A DNA stretch of 64,000 nt. Source: Mesorhizobium denitrificans (GTDB taxonomy: Bacteria > Pseudomonadota > Alphaproteobacteria > Rhizobiales > Rhizobiaceae). The DNA is taken from positions 1 through 64,000 of the forward strand of contig NZ_QURN01000003.1 in assembly GCF_003403035.1 (NCBI RefSeq). Direction: 5' to 3'. How positions within the stretch are numbered: the stretch's first letter is position 1; each line of letters opens with the position of its first letter. Position numbers and translations under genes: made by a program. Positions 24,804-33,558 of the stretch are shown here, piece after piece. The notes beneath the pieces are model-generated. The model did not search any database and was not told where the DNA came from. It worked only from the letters and a program-made list of their open reading frames with translations.

Positions 24804-27107
24804 ATGACCATAGCCACGCCGAAATTCGGAATGGGCGCGTCCGTCCTCCGACTCGAAGACCGCGCTTTTATCACGGGCGCGGGTCGCTACACCGACGACA
24901 TTCACCCCGATGGCGTGCTGCACTGCTACATTCTGCGGTCCCCGGTCGCTAATGGCGCGTTTCGCATTACCTCGACGGAAGCCGCGCGCAGCGCGCCGGG
25001 CGTGCATCTCGTGTTGACCGGCGAGGACGTTGCCCATCTGCGTTCGCTTCGCTCCGGAGGTATGCCGAAGCAGGCAGACGGCACGCGCGCGCCAACGCGT
25101 GACATTCCGATTCTGTGCCGCGACCGCGTGCATTATGTGGGCGATGCCGTTGCGCTTGTCGTGGCGGACAGCCGCGAACTGGCGCAGGATGCTGCGGAGC
25201 TTATCGAGATCGATTTCGACAGCGATGACGCAGCCGCCGCTACTGCAACGGCGCTCGATGACGACACACCGCTTGTCTGGCCAGAGCTTAAAACAAACGA
25301 AGCGTTCACCTATCATTTGGGAGATAAGACCAAGGCCAAGGCGGCCTTCGCGAAAGCCGCCAAGGTCACGCGTATCGCCTTCACCAACAATCGCCTGATT
25401 TGCAACTACATGGAGCCGCGCGCCGCAATTGGCGAATGGAACGCAGACGAAAACCGCTTCGTCCTGACGACAGGCACGCAAGGTGTGCATGGCGTGCAGA
25501 AAGTCCTGGCCGGTGTTTTCGGCATAGATGCAAAACAGCTTCGCGTCATCACGCCCGATGTCGGTGGCGGCTTCGGTCCCAAATCTTTCGTCTATCGCGA
25601 ATATGCTTTGGTCATGGAGGCTGCGCGAAAGCTCGGCAAGCCGGTTAAATGGACCGGCGACCGCACCGAGCATTTTCTCACCGATGCGCAAGGACGCGAC
25701 AATGTTGTCGAAGCTGCGATGGCGATGGACAAGGACGGACGCTTTCTGGCGCTTGACGTGAACCTCATCGCCAATATGGGCGCATACATTCACCAATACG
25801 GCCCGTATATTCCGGTCATCGGCGTATCGATGTCCACCGGCGTGTACGACATTCCGGCAATCGATGTGAATATAACCGGCGTCTACACCAACACCTGCCC
25901 GGTCGATGCCTATCGCGGCGCAGGTCGCCCCGAAGCCGCGCTGCTACTGGAAAAGCTGGTAGATGCGTGCGCGCGCGAAATGAAAATGGCGCCGGATGAA
26001 ATACGCAGGCGCAATTTCATCAGGCCGGAGCAGTTCCCCTACAGAACCGCGACCGGCAGGCTCTACGATGTCGGCGAGTTCGACGGACATCTTGAAGCTG
26101 CACTGAAAAACTCGGGCTGGCACGATTTTGAGAAGCGGCTGAAAGCGTCTCAGAAGCACGGAAAAATCCGGGGCATTGGTCTGGCGACGTATGTGGAGGC
26201 CTGCGCCTTTGCCGGTTCCGAACCCGCTCATGTCCAGCTTAACGGCGACGGCACGATAACGCTATTCATTGGCACCCAGACGAATGGACAAGGCCATGCG
26301 ACTGCCTATGCGCAGTTCGTTGCCGAAAAGCTGAACATCGACATTGACCGCATCAAGTTGCGTCAGGGCGACACCGACGAATTGAAGGATGGCGGCGGCA
26401 CGGGCGGCTCACGCTCCATTCCGCTGGGCGGTGTATCGGCGGCGCGAGCGGGCGAAGATCTCGCCGTCAAGCTGAAGGCAATCGCCGCCGATGAGCTTGA
26501 AGCGTCGCCCGCTGACATCGAACTCGCAGATGGTTCGGCTCGCATCGTTGGCACGGATCGCAGCATGGACTTTGCCGCAATCGCGAAAGCCGCGAAATCG
26601 CCTGATGACCTGAAAGGGGTCGGCGAGTTTGTGCAGAACGAGGCGACCTATCCCAACGGCACGCATGTTTGTGAAGTGGAGATCGATCCTGAAACCGGCG
26701 AGACGCATGTCACGGCTTACACGATCGTTGATGATTTCGGCGTCACGGTGAACCCGATCCTGCTGGCCGGACAGGTTCATGGCGGTGTCGCACAGGGTTT
26801 GGGACAAGCACTGACCGAGGGCGCCATCTATTCAGAGGACGGCCAGTTGCTGACAGCCAGCTTCATGGACTACGGGATGCCCCGCGCCGACAGCCTGCCC
26901 TCACTGGCATTCGAGACACGCAACGTGCCATCGACAACCAACGCGCTAGGCATGAAGGGCGCAGGCGAAGCCGGAACCATCGGCGCAACGCCTGCGGTTC
27001 TGAATGCTGTCACGGACGCGCTATACCGCGCATATGGCATCGACCACATCGAAATGCCCGCAACGCCGCGCCGTGTTTGGGAAGCCATTCAGGCGGCGCA
27101 GGAATAG
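24804..27107 (+). CDS. CoxL-like molybdopterin-binding subunit (xanthine dehydrogenase family, form II)
   Basis: The 767 residues align with large subunits of the molybdenum hydroxylases: MGASVLRLEDRAFITGAGRY at the start, GGGFGPKSF in the molybdopterin region and GGGTGGSRSIP later. The active-site loop reads AYRGAGR (about 368-374), the signature of form II CoxL, not the AYXCSFR of true CO dehydrogenases, so CO oxidation is unlikely and the natural substrate is unknown. The small [2Fe-2S] and medium FAD subunit genes are not adjacent. ATG 24804 has AAAGGG upstream; a DMT transporter gene follows after 3 bases. Confidence 0.85.
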   Translation: MTIATPKFGMGASVLRLEDRAFITGAGRYTDDIHPDGVLHCYILRSPVANGAFRITSTEAARSAPGVHLVLTGEDVAHLRSLRSGGMPKQADGTRAPTRDIPILCRDRVHYVGDAVALVVADSRELAQDAAELIEIDFDSDDAAAATATALDDDTPLVWPELKTNEAFTYHLGDKTKAKAAFAKAAKVTRIAFTNNRLICNYMEPRAAIGEWNADENRFVLTTGTQGVHGVQKVLAGVFGIDAKQLRVITPDVGGGFGPKSFVYREYALVMEAARKLGKPVKWTGDRTEHFLTDAQGRDNVVEAAMAMDKDGRFLALDVNLIANMGAYIHQYGPYIPVIGVSMSTGVYDIPAIDVNITGVYTNTCPVDAYRGAGRPEAALLLEKLVDACAREMKMAPDEIRRRNFIRPEQFPYRTATGRLYDVGEFDGHLEAALKNSGWHDFEKRLKASQKHGKIRGIGLATYVEACAFAGSEPAHVQLNGDGTITLFIGTQTNGQGHATAYAQFVAEKLNIDIDRIKLRQGDTDELKDGGGTGGSRSIPLGGVSAARAGEDLAVKLKAIAADELEASPADIELADGSARIVGTDRSMDFAAIAKAAKSPDDLKGVGEFVQNEATYPNGTHVCEVEIDPETGETHVTAYTIVDDFGVTVNPILLAGQVHGGVAQGLGQALTEGAIYSEDGQLLTASFMDYGMPRADSLPSLAFETRNVPSTTNALGMKGAGEAGTIGATPAVLNAVTDALYRAYGIDHIEMPATPRRVWEAIQAAQE

Positions 27108-27110
27108 CAC

Positions 27111-28064
27111 ATGGCAGGTGGTGCGGTATCGGCGGCGCGGGTCGGCGACAGGCCGCTAACCGGCATCCTTTTCAAAATTGCATCCGTTGCCGTGTTTGTT
27201 GCGATGCAATCCTTCATCAAGGCGGCAGGCGACGTGCCCGCTGGGCAAATTGTCTTTTACCGTTCGTTCTTCGCGATTTTCCCAATTCTGCTTTTCCTTG
27301 GCTATCAGGGCGAATTGCGAACAGGCTTCAGTACGAACCGGCCTCTCGGCCATATTTACCGTGGCATCATTGGTGTCATGTCGATGGGTCTGGGCTTCTT
27401 CGCGCTCACTCGCCTGCCCTTGCCGGAAGCGATTACGCTAAACTATGCGCAGCCGCTGCTGGTCGTGGCATTTAGCGCCATCTTTCTCGGCGAACCCGTG
27501 CGCGCCTATCGCTGGGCAGCAGTCATCGTCGGCATGGTTGGCGTCATCATCGTTTCGTGGCCGAAGTTATCGCTTGCCGGCGGCGATGGCCTCGATAACA
27601 GCGAATTGGCGGGCGTGATCGCGGCACTGATCGCCGCTGCGTTTTCAGCGGTTGCAATGCTGCAGGTGCGCAGCCTCGTTGCGACCGAGCGTAGTGCAAC
27701 CATTGTCCTTTGGTTCTCCGCCTCCGCCAGCGTGATAGCACTGCTGACGATCCCGTTTGGATGGGGTTCGCTGACGGGTCAGCAGACCGCGTTTCTCGTG
27801 CTTGCCGGCGTTTGCGGCGGCGTGGCGCAAATCTTCATGACAGAGGGATACCGCTACGCGCAGGCATCCACTGTTGCACCTTTTGAATATACCTCCCTCA
27901 TCCTAGGGCTTGTGGTGGGCTACGCCGTTTTCTCCGAAGTACCGACGATCCACATGATCATTGGCGGCTTGATTGTGATCGGCTCCGGTATTCTTATTAT
28001 CTGGCGGGAAAGGCAGTTGGGGTTACAGAGAGGGCGTGCGCGAAAAGTCACACCACCCCAATAA
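27111..28064 (+). CDS. DMT-family (EamA) transporter
   Basis: The 317 residues contain about ten hydrophobic segments arranged as two EamA repeats (about 20-145 and 165-295). Such inner-membrane proteins export or import metabolites and amino acids. It starts 3 bases after the CoxL-like gene and is surely in its operon, so it might move that enzyme's substrate or product; this is inference. Confidence 0.85.
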   Translation: MAGGAVSAARVGDRPLTGILFKIASVAVFVAMQSFIKAAGDVPAGQIVFYRSFFAIFPILLFLGYQGELRTGFSTNRPLGHIYRGIIGVMSMGLGFFALTRLPLPEAITLNYAQPLLVVAFSAIFLGEPVRAYRWAAVIVGMVGVIIVSWPKLSLAGGDGLDNSELAGVIAALIAAAFSAVAMLQVRSLVATERSATIVLWFSASASVIALLTIPFGWGSLTGQQTAFLVLAGVCGGVAQIFMTEGYRYAQASTVAPFEYTSLILGLVVGYAVFSEVPTIHMIIGGLIVIGSGILIIWRERQLGLQRGRARKVTPPQ

Positions 28065-28111
28065 TTAGCTGATCCTGAACCCCATGGGGGCCGTGCGTGT
28101 AACCAATCGTT

Positions 28112-28124
28112 AACCTTAAAGGTT
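28112..28124. promoter_or_regulatory. Palindrome upstream of the BacA-type ABC gene
   Basis: AACCTT-A-AAGGTT is a perfect 13-bp palindrome located 58 bases before ATG 28182, where an operator could be. The binding protein is unknown. Confidence 0.35.
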
Positions 28125-28181
28125 CCCAACTTGGTCGCATGTGTTACGGTACCCAAAAAAGAGGGGAGAGGGTGGAATCTT

Positions 28182-30137
28182 ATGATTCGGGCAGCGGCAG
28201 CGGGGCCGATGCTCGATAAGGTCGGCGGGCAGCGCAAAAACAAGAACAACACTTCGCTTACCCCGGTCTCATCGATGCGAGGCTTTTGGGGACTAATGAG
28301 AGCCTACTGGCTCTCAGATCGTTGGAAAGAAGCTTGGGGCATGACCCTTGCTATCGCTGTGCTTACAGCGGTTTCCAGCAAGATGGGCGTTTGGTGGGCT
28401 GAATATTCCGCCGAACTCGTCAATTCGATTGCCTACTTCCACAGTCCACACAACGCCGCGCCTTTGCAGCATTTGCTGACTGCTGCCGGTATGCTGGTGC
28501 TTGTGACGCTTGGCAAAGACGTTGGCGTAGTTGGTATCCGTCACCTGTTTTCGACCACCCTGCATCGCAAGTGGCGCGGCTGGCTGAACGGCCAGTTCAA
28601 CGAGGCGTTGCTGGACGACAATCACACCCATTTCCATTTGCAACATGAGGGCAAGGACGTCGGTCTCGCCCGCCCTGCTCCCGACAATATCGACCAGCGC
28701 GTGCAGGATTCGATCAAGCAGATGACAGGCGGCGCGATTGGCCTGGCCATGGGCGTTCTTGGCGTTGTCACCTCCCTGTATTTCGTTGGAATGAAACTCA
28801 TCGAAACATCGACGGTGGTCGGCGGTTTTGAGTTTCTGGGCATCTACGGCAGCGCCATTCTGGCCTTCGCAGCGATCGTCGCCTATGTGCCGCTCAACAC
28901 CTTCATTGCGCTCAAGCTCGGCGGCATTCTTGAACGGCTCACCATCTCCATCCAGCAGGCGGAAGGCACCTATCGCGGCGAGTTGACAACCTTCCTGCGC
29001 CGTTCGTTTCAGGTGGCGGCGTCCGGCGGCGAGACCGTTCAGAGGCAAATGCACGCACGGCTTTATCAGGACATCGACCGCACTTGGTCGAAGCTCAACA
29101 TCTTCTATTCCGGCTATCAATCTTTCGAGTTGATCTACAATTTTCTCGGCGCGCGCATCGTTGCATATTCGCCGTTGCTGCTGCCCTATATGCAGGGAAG
29201 CATCGGGCTGAAATCCTACATTACCGGCGCCGAACTGATAAATTCGCTGATCGGCCAGTTCTCTTGGATCATTCGTGTCATGCCGGAAATCGCTAATCTC
29301 AAGGCGAACGCCCGGCGCGTTACCGATCTGGCGGAGGCAATTGAAAATGTGCAGGCGCCTGCAGAGTTTTATCGCAGCACCGGCCGCAGCGATTTCCAGT
29401 TCAATCGCAAGGAAGATGTATTTGCCCTGACCGTTCGCAAACTCGAACTGCTGCATGAAGGCGAAAGCGCCGAGCCGTTTGTTGTTGCCGAAGAACTGCG
29501 CTTTCTGCCCGGCGAATGGACCTTCGTGCAGGGCGAATCCGGCTGCGGCAAGACGAGCTTCATGAAGGCCGTTAACGGGCTTTGGCCGCACGGCGCTGGG
29601 GAAATAACGGTAATGAACGGCTTGCGCGTCTTCTATGCAGCGCAGGACGTCAAACTTCCGAAGTTGACGCTGAAAGAACTCGTCTGCCTACCGGAAACAG
29701 ATGACCTGCACTCAGATGCGCGTGTTGCGGCGGCCCTTCACAAAGCCGGTTTGGGCGAATTCATCGAGCATATGGCAAGCTATTCGCGCGAAAGCCGCTC
29801 ATGGGATGATACGCTGTCTGGTGGCCAGAAGCAGAAGCTGGTTCTGGCTCGCATTCTGCTCCATCGCCCCGGCATTCTGTTTCTGGACGAAGCAACCGGA
29901 GCGCTCGATCCATCGGCCAAGATTGCCTATCATCAGGCGATCAAGGACGGCTGCCCGAAAGTCACGGTTGTCAGCGTCATGCACGAAGCACATGCGCCCC
30001 GCTCGGGCACTGGCACCCCCTTCTATGACAGCGTGATCCGCTTCGTGGACGGCGTTGCGGTGAAAGAAGCGCTGGCGCTGCGCACTGGTGCGGATCTCAA
30101 GCTGGTGTCGTCGCAAGCGAAGCCGATGGCAGTTTAG
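28182..30137 (+). CDS. ABC transporter with SbmA/BacA-type membrane domain fused to an ATPase
   Basis: Residues about 30-370 form an ABC_membrane_2 (SbmA/BacA) domain with six hydrophobic segments. Residues about 420-620 form the nucleotide-binding domain: Walker A GESGCGKTS (near 451), signature LSGGQKQK (near 545), Walker B ILFLDEATGALD. The layout equals bacterial YddA/ABCD-like half transporters and rhizobial BclA/ExsE-type proteins. BclA imports host antimicrobial peptides in bradyrhizobia; whether this one does is unknown. ATG 28182 follows a GGGGAGAGGG stretch. Its stop overlaps that of the convergent uracil-DNA glycosylase gene. Confidence 0.88.
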   Translation: MIRAAAAGPMLDKVGGQRKNKNNTSLTPVSSMRGFWGLMRAYWLSDRWKEAWGMTLAIAVLTAVSSKMGVWWAEYSAELVNSIAYFHSPHNAAPLQHLLTAAGMLVLVTLGKDVGVVGIRHLFSTTLHRKWRGWLNGQFNEALLDDNHTHFHLQHEGKDVGLARPAPDNIDQRVQDSIKQMTGGAIGLAMGVLGVVTSLYFVGMKLIETSTVVGGFEFLGIYGSAILAFAAIVAYVPLNTFIALKLGGILERLTISIQQAEGTYRGELTTFLRRSFQVAASGGETVQRQMHARLYQDIDRTWSKLNIFYSGYQSFELIYNFLGARIVAYSPLLLPYMQGSIGLKSYITGAELINSLIGQFSWIIRVMPEIANLKANARRVTDLAEAIENVQAPAEFYRSTGRSDFQFNRKEDVFALTVRKLELLHEGESAEPFVVAEELRFLPGEWTFVQGESGCGKTSFMKAVNGLWPHGAGEITVMNGLRVFYAAQDVKLPKLTLKELVCLPETDDLHSDARVAAALHKAGLGEFIEHMASYSRESRSWDDTLSGGQKQKLVLARILLHRPGILFLDEATGALDPSAKIAYHQAIKDGCPKVTVVSVMHEAHAPRSGTGTPFYDSVIRFVDGVAVKEALALRTGADLKLVSSQAKPMAV

Positions 30138-30979
30138 GTCAGGTTCGCAAGCTTCGCCTTCACCTCCAGGAAATCGCGCCAAGCGAGTTTCTTATGCGCT
30201 GGCGTGCGAAGCAGATAGGCCGGGTGAAGCGTCGGCATTGTCGGGATCTCAACGCCGGACTGCGTCGTGAATGTGCGCCAGCCGCCACGAAGACGTGTGA
30301 TCGCCTCCGTCGTGCGCAGCAGCGTGCGAGACGATGGCGCGCCAAGCGTAATAAGCACTTTTGGATTCGCAAGCTCGATCTGCCGCTCGATGAATGGGCG
30401 ACAAATCTCGGTTTCAATTGGCGTCGGCGTGCGATTGCCTGGCGGACGCCACGGTATCACGTTTGCAATATAAGCACTGGTGCGGTCACGCCCGATAGCC
30501 GCTAGAATGCGGTTCAGCAGCTGCCCTGAGCGGCCAACGAACGGCAGCCCCTCAATGTCCTCATCGCGCCCCGGCGCTTCGCCCACCAGCATCAAATCCG
30601 CTTCCGGATTCCCGTCAGCGAATACGAGATTTTTTGCGGTCAAACGCAGATTGCAGCCTTCAAACGAGGCCATTGCCAGTTTGAGTTCATCGAGCGTGTT
30701 GGCCGCTGCGGCACGTTCGCGGGCGAGAACCGCCTGCCCTTCATCCGGCACAACGGGAGCAGCATAAGCGCGCGGTGGCGGTACATTTTGCGGATCAGGC
30801 TCAACGGTCGGCGCAGGCCGAGTGGGCGCAGCGGCAACGAAGCGGTCGACCGGCAGTTCCTCAAGTGGTTCGTCCACTCCCGCTTCGGCATAGAATGCGA
30901 GCAGGTCCGCGAGGCTGGTCAATTTTTCCTGCGAAGACATCATCGGCGGCACCATTGGCGCGCTGGCCGTCAAATGCAA
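30134..30979 (-). CDS. Uracil-DNA glycosylase, family 4/5-like
   Basis: The protein should excise uracil from DNA. Residues 1-95 are a low-complexity, Pro/Ala-rich extension. The catalytic domain has VGEAPGRDEDIEGLPFVG (motif A) and LHPAYLLR (motif B). Of the four cysteines that hold the [4Fe-4S] cluster in thermophilic family-4 enzymes, only two are visible (Cys109 and Cys193); the partner positions are Arg112 and Trp177. The first codon is TTG 30979, with no clear ribosome site; ATG codons at 30955 or 30943 are alternatives. Confidence 0.85.
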   Translation of the reverse strand: MHLTASAPMVPPMMSSQEKLTSLADLLAFYAEAGVDEPLEELPVDRFVAAAPTRPAPTVEPDPQNVPPPRAYAAPVVPDEGQAVLARERAAAANTLDELKLAMASFEGCNLRLTAKNLVFADGNPEADLMLVGEAPGRDEDIEGLPFVGRSGQLLNRILAAIGRDRTSAYIANVIPWRPPGNRTPTPIETEICRPFIERQIELANPKVLITLGAPSSRTLLRTTEAITRLRGGWRTFTTQSGVEIPTMPTLHPAYLLRTPAHKKLAWRDFLEVKAKLANLT

Positions 30980-30980
30980 G

Positions 30981-31604
30981 TCATGAGGATGGAATTCGCG
31001 GATCTTGGACGATGTAAAAGGTCCAGCGCGGTGTGAAATCTGTCAGCGCAAATGAGAAATCAGCACGCTCCTTCGGGTCAACTTTACCCTCAGTGAAGCG
31101 CAGGCGGTCATAGGGTTCGAAATCCCGGCTGAAATGCGCGAAGCGGGTCGAACGGATGATGTCGGAGTCATCCCGGCGCTGATCGAAGGAAAGACCGTCG
31201 CTGAATATCGATGGCTGATGCAGAATTTCCTGTAACTCGAACTCGAATTCCACCCACGCCTGCCCGCTTCCATTGCGAATCAAGAGCTTGATGTGCAGCG
31301 CACTCGTCGCGAGATTTCCAACTGCCGGATCATCCACCGTGGGAAACACCGTCCGAACGACCAACGTCACCGGACTGGAAGAATTTAGCTCCTCTTCCAC
31401 GACTATTGGGTTTTCCCGCGTACCCAGCCCGCCTACGCCCGTTATCGTGAACCCACCAAGCTCGTCCGAAAACGTATAATTGCCCGCGCGCCAAGCTTTG
31501 GCATCATCGGCGTGGGCTGGCACCAATAACGCCAAAAACGCCACGATCATTGCTATCGCGGCGAAGTATCTTCGTTCGACAGATTGAACGCGCGCATCCG
31601 TCAT
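30981..31604 (-). CDS. Secreted protein of unknown function
   Basis: The 207 residues begin with a hydrophobic leader (AIAMIVAFLALLVPAHA, cleavage after about residue 32). The mature part is rich in beta-strand and aromatic residues, with no recognised motif and no cysteine. It is followed within one base by the uracil-DNA glycosylase start, so the two are probably co-transcribed, which need not mean a shared role. The upstream region is shared with the divergent ETF-QO gene. Confidence 0.7.
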   Translation of the reverse strand: MTDARVQSVERRYFAAIAMIVAFLALLVPAHADDAKAWRAGNYTFSDELGGFTITGVGGLGTRENPIVVEEELNSSSPVTLVVRTVFPTVDDPAVGNLATSALHIKLLIRNGSGQAWVEFEFELQEILHQPSIFSDGLSFDQRRDDSDIIRSTRFAHFSRDFEPYDRLRFTEGKVDPKERADFSFALTDFTPRWTFYIVQDPRIPSS

Positions 31605-31665
31605 CCCCTAACAGTATGTCCGAAGGCGCAAAGATTGAAATCCGATTCTTGCAGCGGCAACCAAA

Positions 31666-31697
31666 TTGACGTTTACGTTAACGTAATAACCTATTAT
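31666..31697 (+). promoter_or_regulatory. MerR-type promoter of the ETF-QO gene, LiuR-like palindrome
   Basis: TTGACG (31666-31671) and TATTAT (31692-31697) are spaced by 20 bp. The spacer holds the perfect 14-bp palindrome TTACGTTAACGTAA (31673-31686). Over-long 19-20-bp spacers carrying the operator are the hallmark of promoters activated by MerR-family proteins. LiuR, the MerR-family regulator of leucine/isovalerate catabolism, is reported to bind similar ACGT-N-ACGT palindromes, and ETF-QO serves isovaleryl-CoA dehydrogenase. Naming LiuR is inference. Confidence 0.6.
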
Positions 31698-31826
31698 CAT
31701 GGTGATTTGACGATGTCGCGAAAAAGATGGCGTTGCGACAACATACTGTTTGCTGCATCAGCACCATAGGCTATCAAGTTCTCAAGTGCTGCCAGCCATT
31801 TTCAGCCAGCGGGAGGTTTGTTCGGG

Positions 31827-33506
31827 ATGAGTGAAGTCGAACGCGAAAGCATGGAGTTCGATGTCGTGATCGTTGGAGCGGGTCCTGCCGGACTTTCCGC
31901 TGCGATCCGGCTTAAACAACTGAACCCGGACCTTTCGGTCGTCGTTCTGGAAAAGGGCGGCGAGGTTGGCGCGCATATTCTCTCAGGTGCAGTGGTTGAC
32001 CCCATCGGTATTGACCGCTTGCTGCCGGAATGGCGCGAGGATAGCGAACACCCGTTCAAGACGCCCGTAACCGCCGACCATTTTCTGGTGCTTGGTCCTG
32101 CGGGAAGCATTCGCTTGCCGAACTTCGCAATGCCGCCACTGATGAACAATCACGGCAACTACATCGTCTCGCTCGGCAATGTCTGCAAATGGCTGGCGAG
32201 CAAGGCTGAAGCGCTAGGTGTTGAAATCTATCCCGGCTTCGCTGCAGCGGGCCTGATCTACAATGACGAAGGCGCGGTCACCGGCGTTTACACTGGCGAC
32301 ATGGGCGTCGAAAAGGATGGCACCCCCGGACCAAACTTTGCGCCCGGCATGGCTCTGATGGGCAAATATGTGCTCATCGGCGAAGGCGCGCGCGGTTCGT
32401 TGGCGAAGCAGCTTATTGCCAAATACAACCTCTCCGACGGTCGCGATCCGGGCAAGTTCGGCATTGGCTTGAAAGAGCTTTGGCAGGTGCAGCCCGACAA
32501 GCACAAGCCCGGTCTTGTGCAGCACTCATTCGGCTGGCCGCTCGACATGAAGACAGGCGGCGGCTCGTTCCTCTACCATTTCGACGACAATCTCGTCGCG
32601 GTCGGCTTCGTGGTTCACCTGAATTACAAGAATCCCTATTTGTCGCCTTTCGAGGAATTCCAGCGCTTCAAGACGCATCCGCGCATCCGCGACACCTTCG
32701 AGGGTGCGAAGCGCCTCGGATATGGTGCGCGCGCCATCACCGAGGGCGGCTGGCAGTCAGTGCCGAAGCTCTCCTTCCCCGGCGGCGTGCTGATCGGCTG
32801 CTCAGCGGGCCTGGTAAACGTGCCGCGTATCAAGGGTTCGCACAATGCCGTCCTGTCGGGAATGCTCGCGGCGGAACATGTCGTGGAAGCGCTTGAGGCA
32901 GGCCGTGCCCATGATGAGCTTATCGCTTATGAGAACGCGTGGCGCGAAAGCGACATTGGCAAGGATCTGAAAAAGGTCCGCAATGTTAAGCCGCTCTGGT
33001 CGCGCCTTGGAACGCTCGGCGGCGTTGCGCTTGGCGGACTCGACATGTGGTGCAACACACTGTTTGGAGTATCCCCCTTTGGCACGCTTTCGCATGGCAA
33101 GGCTGATTATGCGACGCTGGACCCGGCTTCCAAACACAAGAAGATCGCCTACCCCAAGCCCGACGGTGTGCTGACATTCGACCGGCTTTCGTCGGTGTTC
33201 CTCTCCGGCACCAACCATGAGGAAGACCAGCCGGTTCACTTGCAGGTCAAGAACATGGAATTACAGGTGAACTCCGAGCACGATGTATTTGCTGGTCCCT
33301 CTACGCGCTACTGCCCGGCGGGCGTTTATGAGTGGGTGGACAAGGATGGCAATGCTGCGGCGGACCCATCGGTCAAGGACGTGCGCTTCGTGATCAACGC
33401 CCAGAACTGCGTTCACTGCAAGACGTGTGACATCAAGGACCCCAACCAGAATATCAACTGGGTGCCGCCGCAGGGTGGCGAAGGCCCCGTATATTCGAAC
33501 ATGTAG
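31827..33506 (+). CDS. Electron transfer flavoprotein-ubiquinone oxidoreductase
   Basis: ETF-QO takes electrons from ETF, fed by acyl-CoA dehydrogenases such as the Ivd of this window, and reduces ubiquinone at the inner membrane. The 559 residues have the FAD motif VIVGAGPAGLSAAIR, a ubiquinone-binding middle region (GGWQSVPKLSFPGGVLIGCS) and a C-terminal 4Fe-4S domain with CPAGVYEW and CVHCKTCDIKDP. All four cluster cysteines are present. GGGAGG is 10 bases before ATG 31827. Confidence 0.96.
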   Translation: MSEVERESMEFDVVIVGAGPAGLSAAIRLKQLNPDLSVVVLEKGGEVGAHILSGAVVDPIGIDRLLPEWREDSEHPFKTPVTADHFLVLGPAGSIRLPNFAMPPLMNNHGNYIVSLGNVCKWLASKAEALGVEIYPGFAAAGLIYNDEGAVTGVYTGDMGVEKDGTPGPNFAPGMALMGKYVLIGEGARGSLAKQLIAKYNLSDGRDPGKFGIGLKELWQVQPDKHKPGLVQHSFGWPLDMKTGGGSFLYHFDDNLVAVGFVVHLNYKNPYLSPFEEFQRFKTHPRIRDTFEGAKRLGYGARAITEGGWQSVPKLSFPGGVLIGCSAGLVNVPRIKGSHNAVLSGMLAAEHVVEALEAGRAHDELIAYENAWRESDIGKDLKKVRNVKPLWSRLGTLGGVALGGLDMWCNTLFGVSPFGTLSHGKADYATLDPASKHKKIAYPKPDGVLTFDRLSSVFLSGTNHEEDQPVHLQVKNMELQVNSEHDVFAGPSTRYCPAGVYEWVDKDGNAAADPSVKDVRFVINAQNCVHCKTCDIKDPNQNINWVPPQGGEGPVYSNM

Positions 33507-33558
33507 GTACAGAAAGCCACGTTGCCCGGGGTGCCTGCCTGTGGTTTTCTGCGCCGCA

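Noticed and set aside
24804-27107. Aerobic carbon monoxide dehydrogenase function
   Set aside because: The active-site loop is AYRGAGR, not the AYXCSFR of true CO dehydrogenases, and the partner subunits are missing here.
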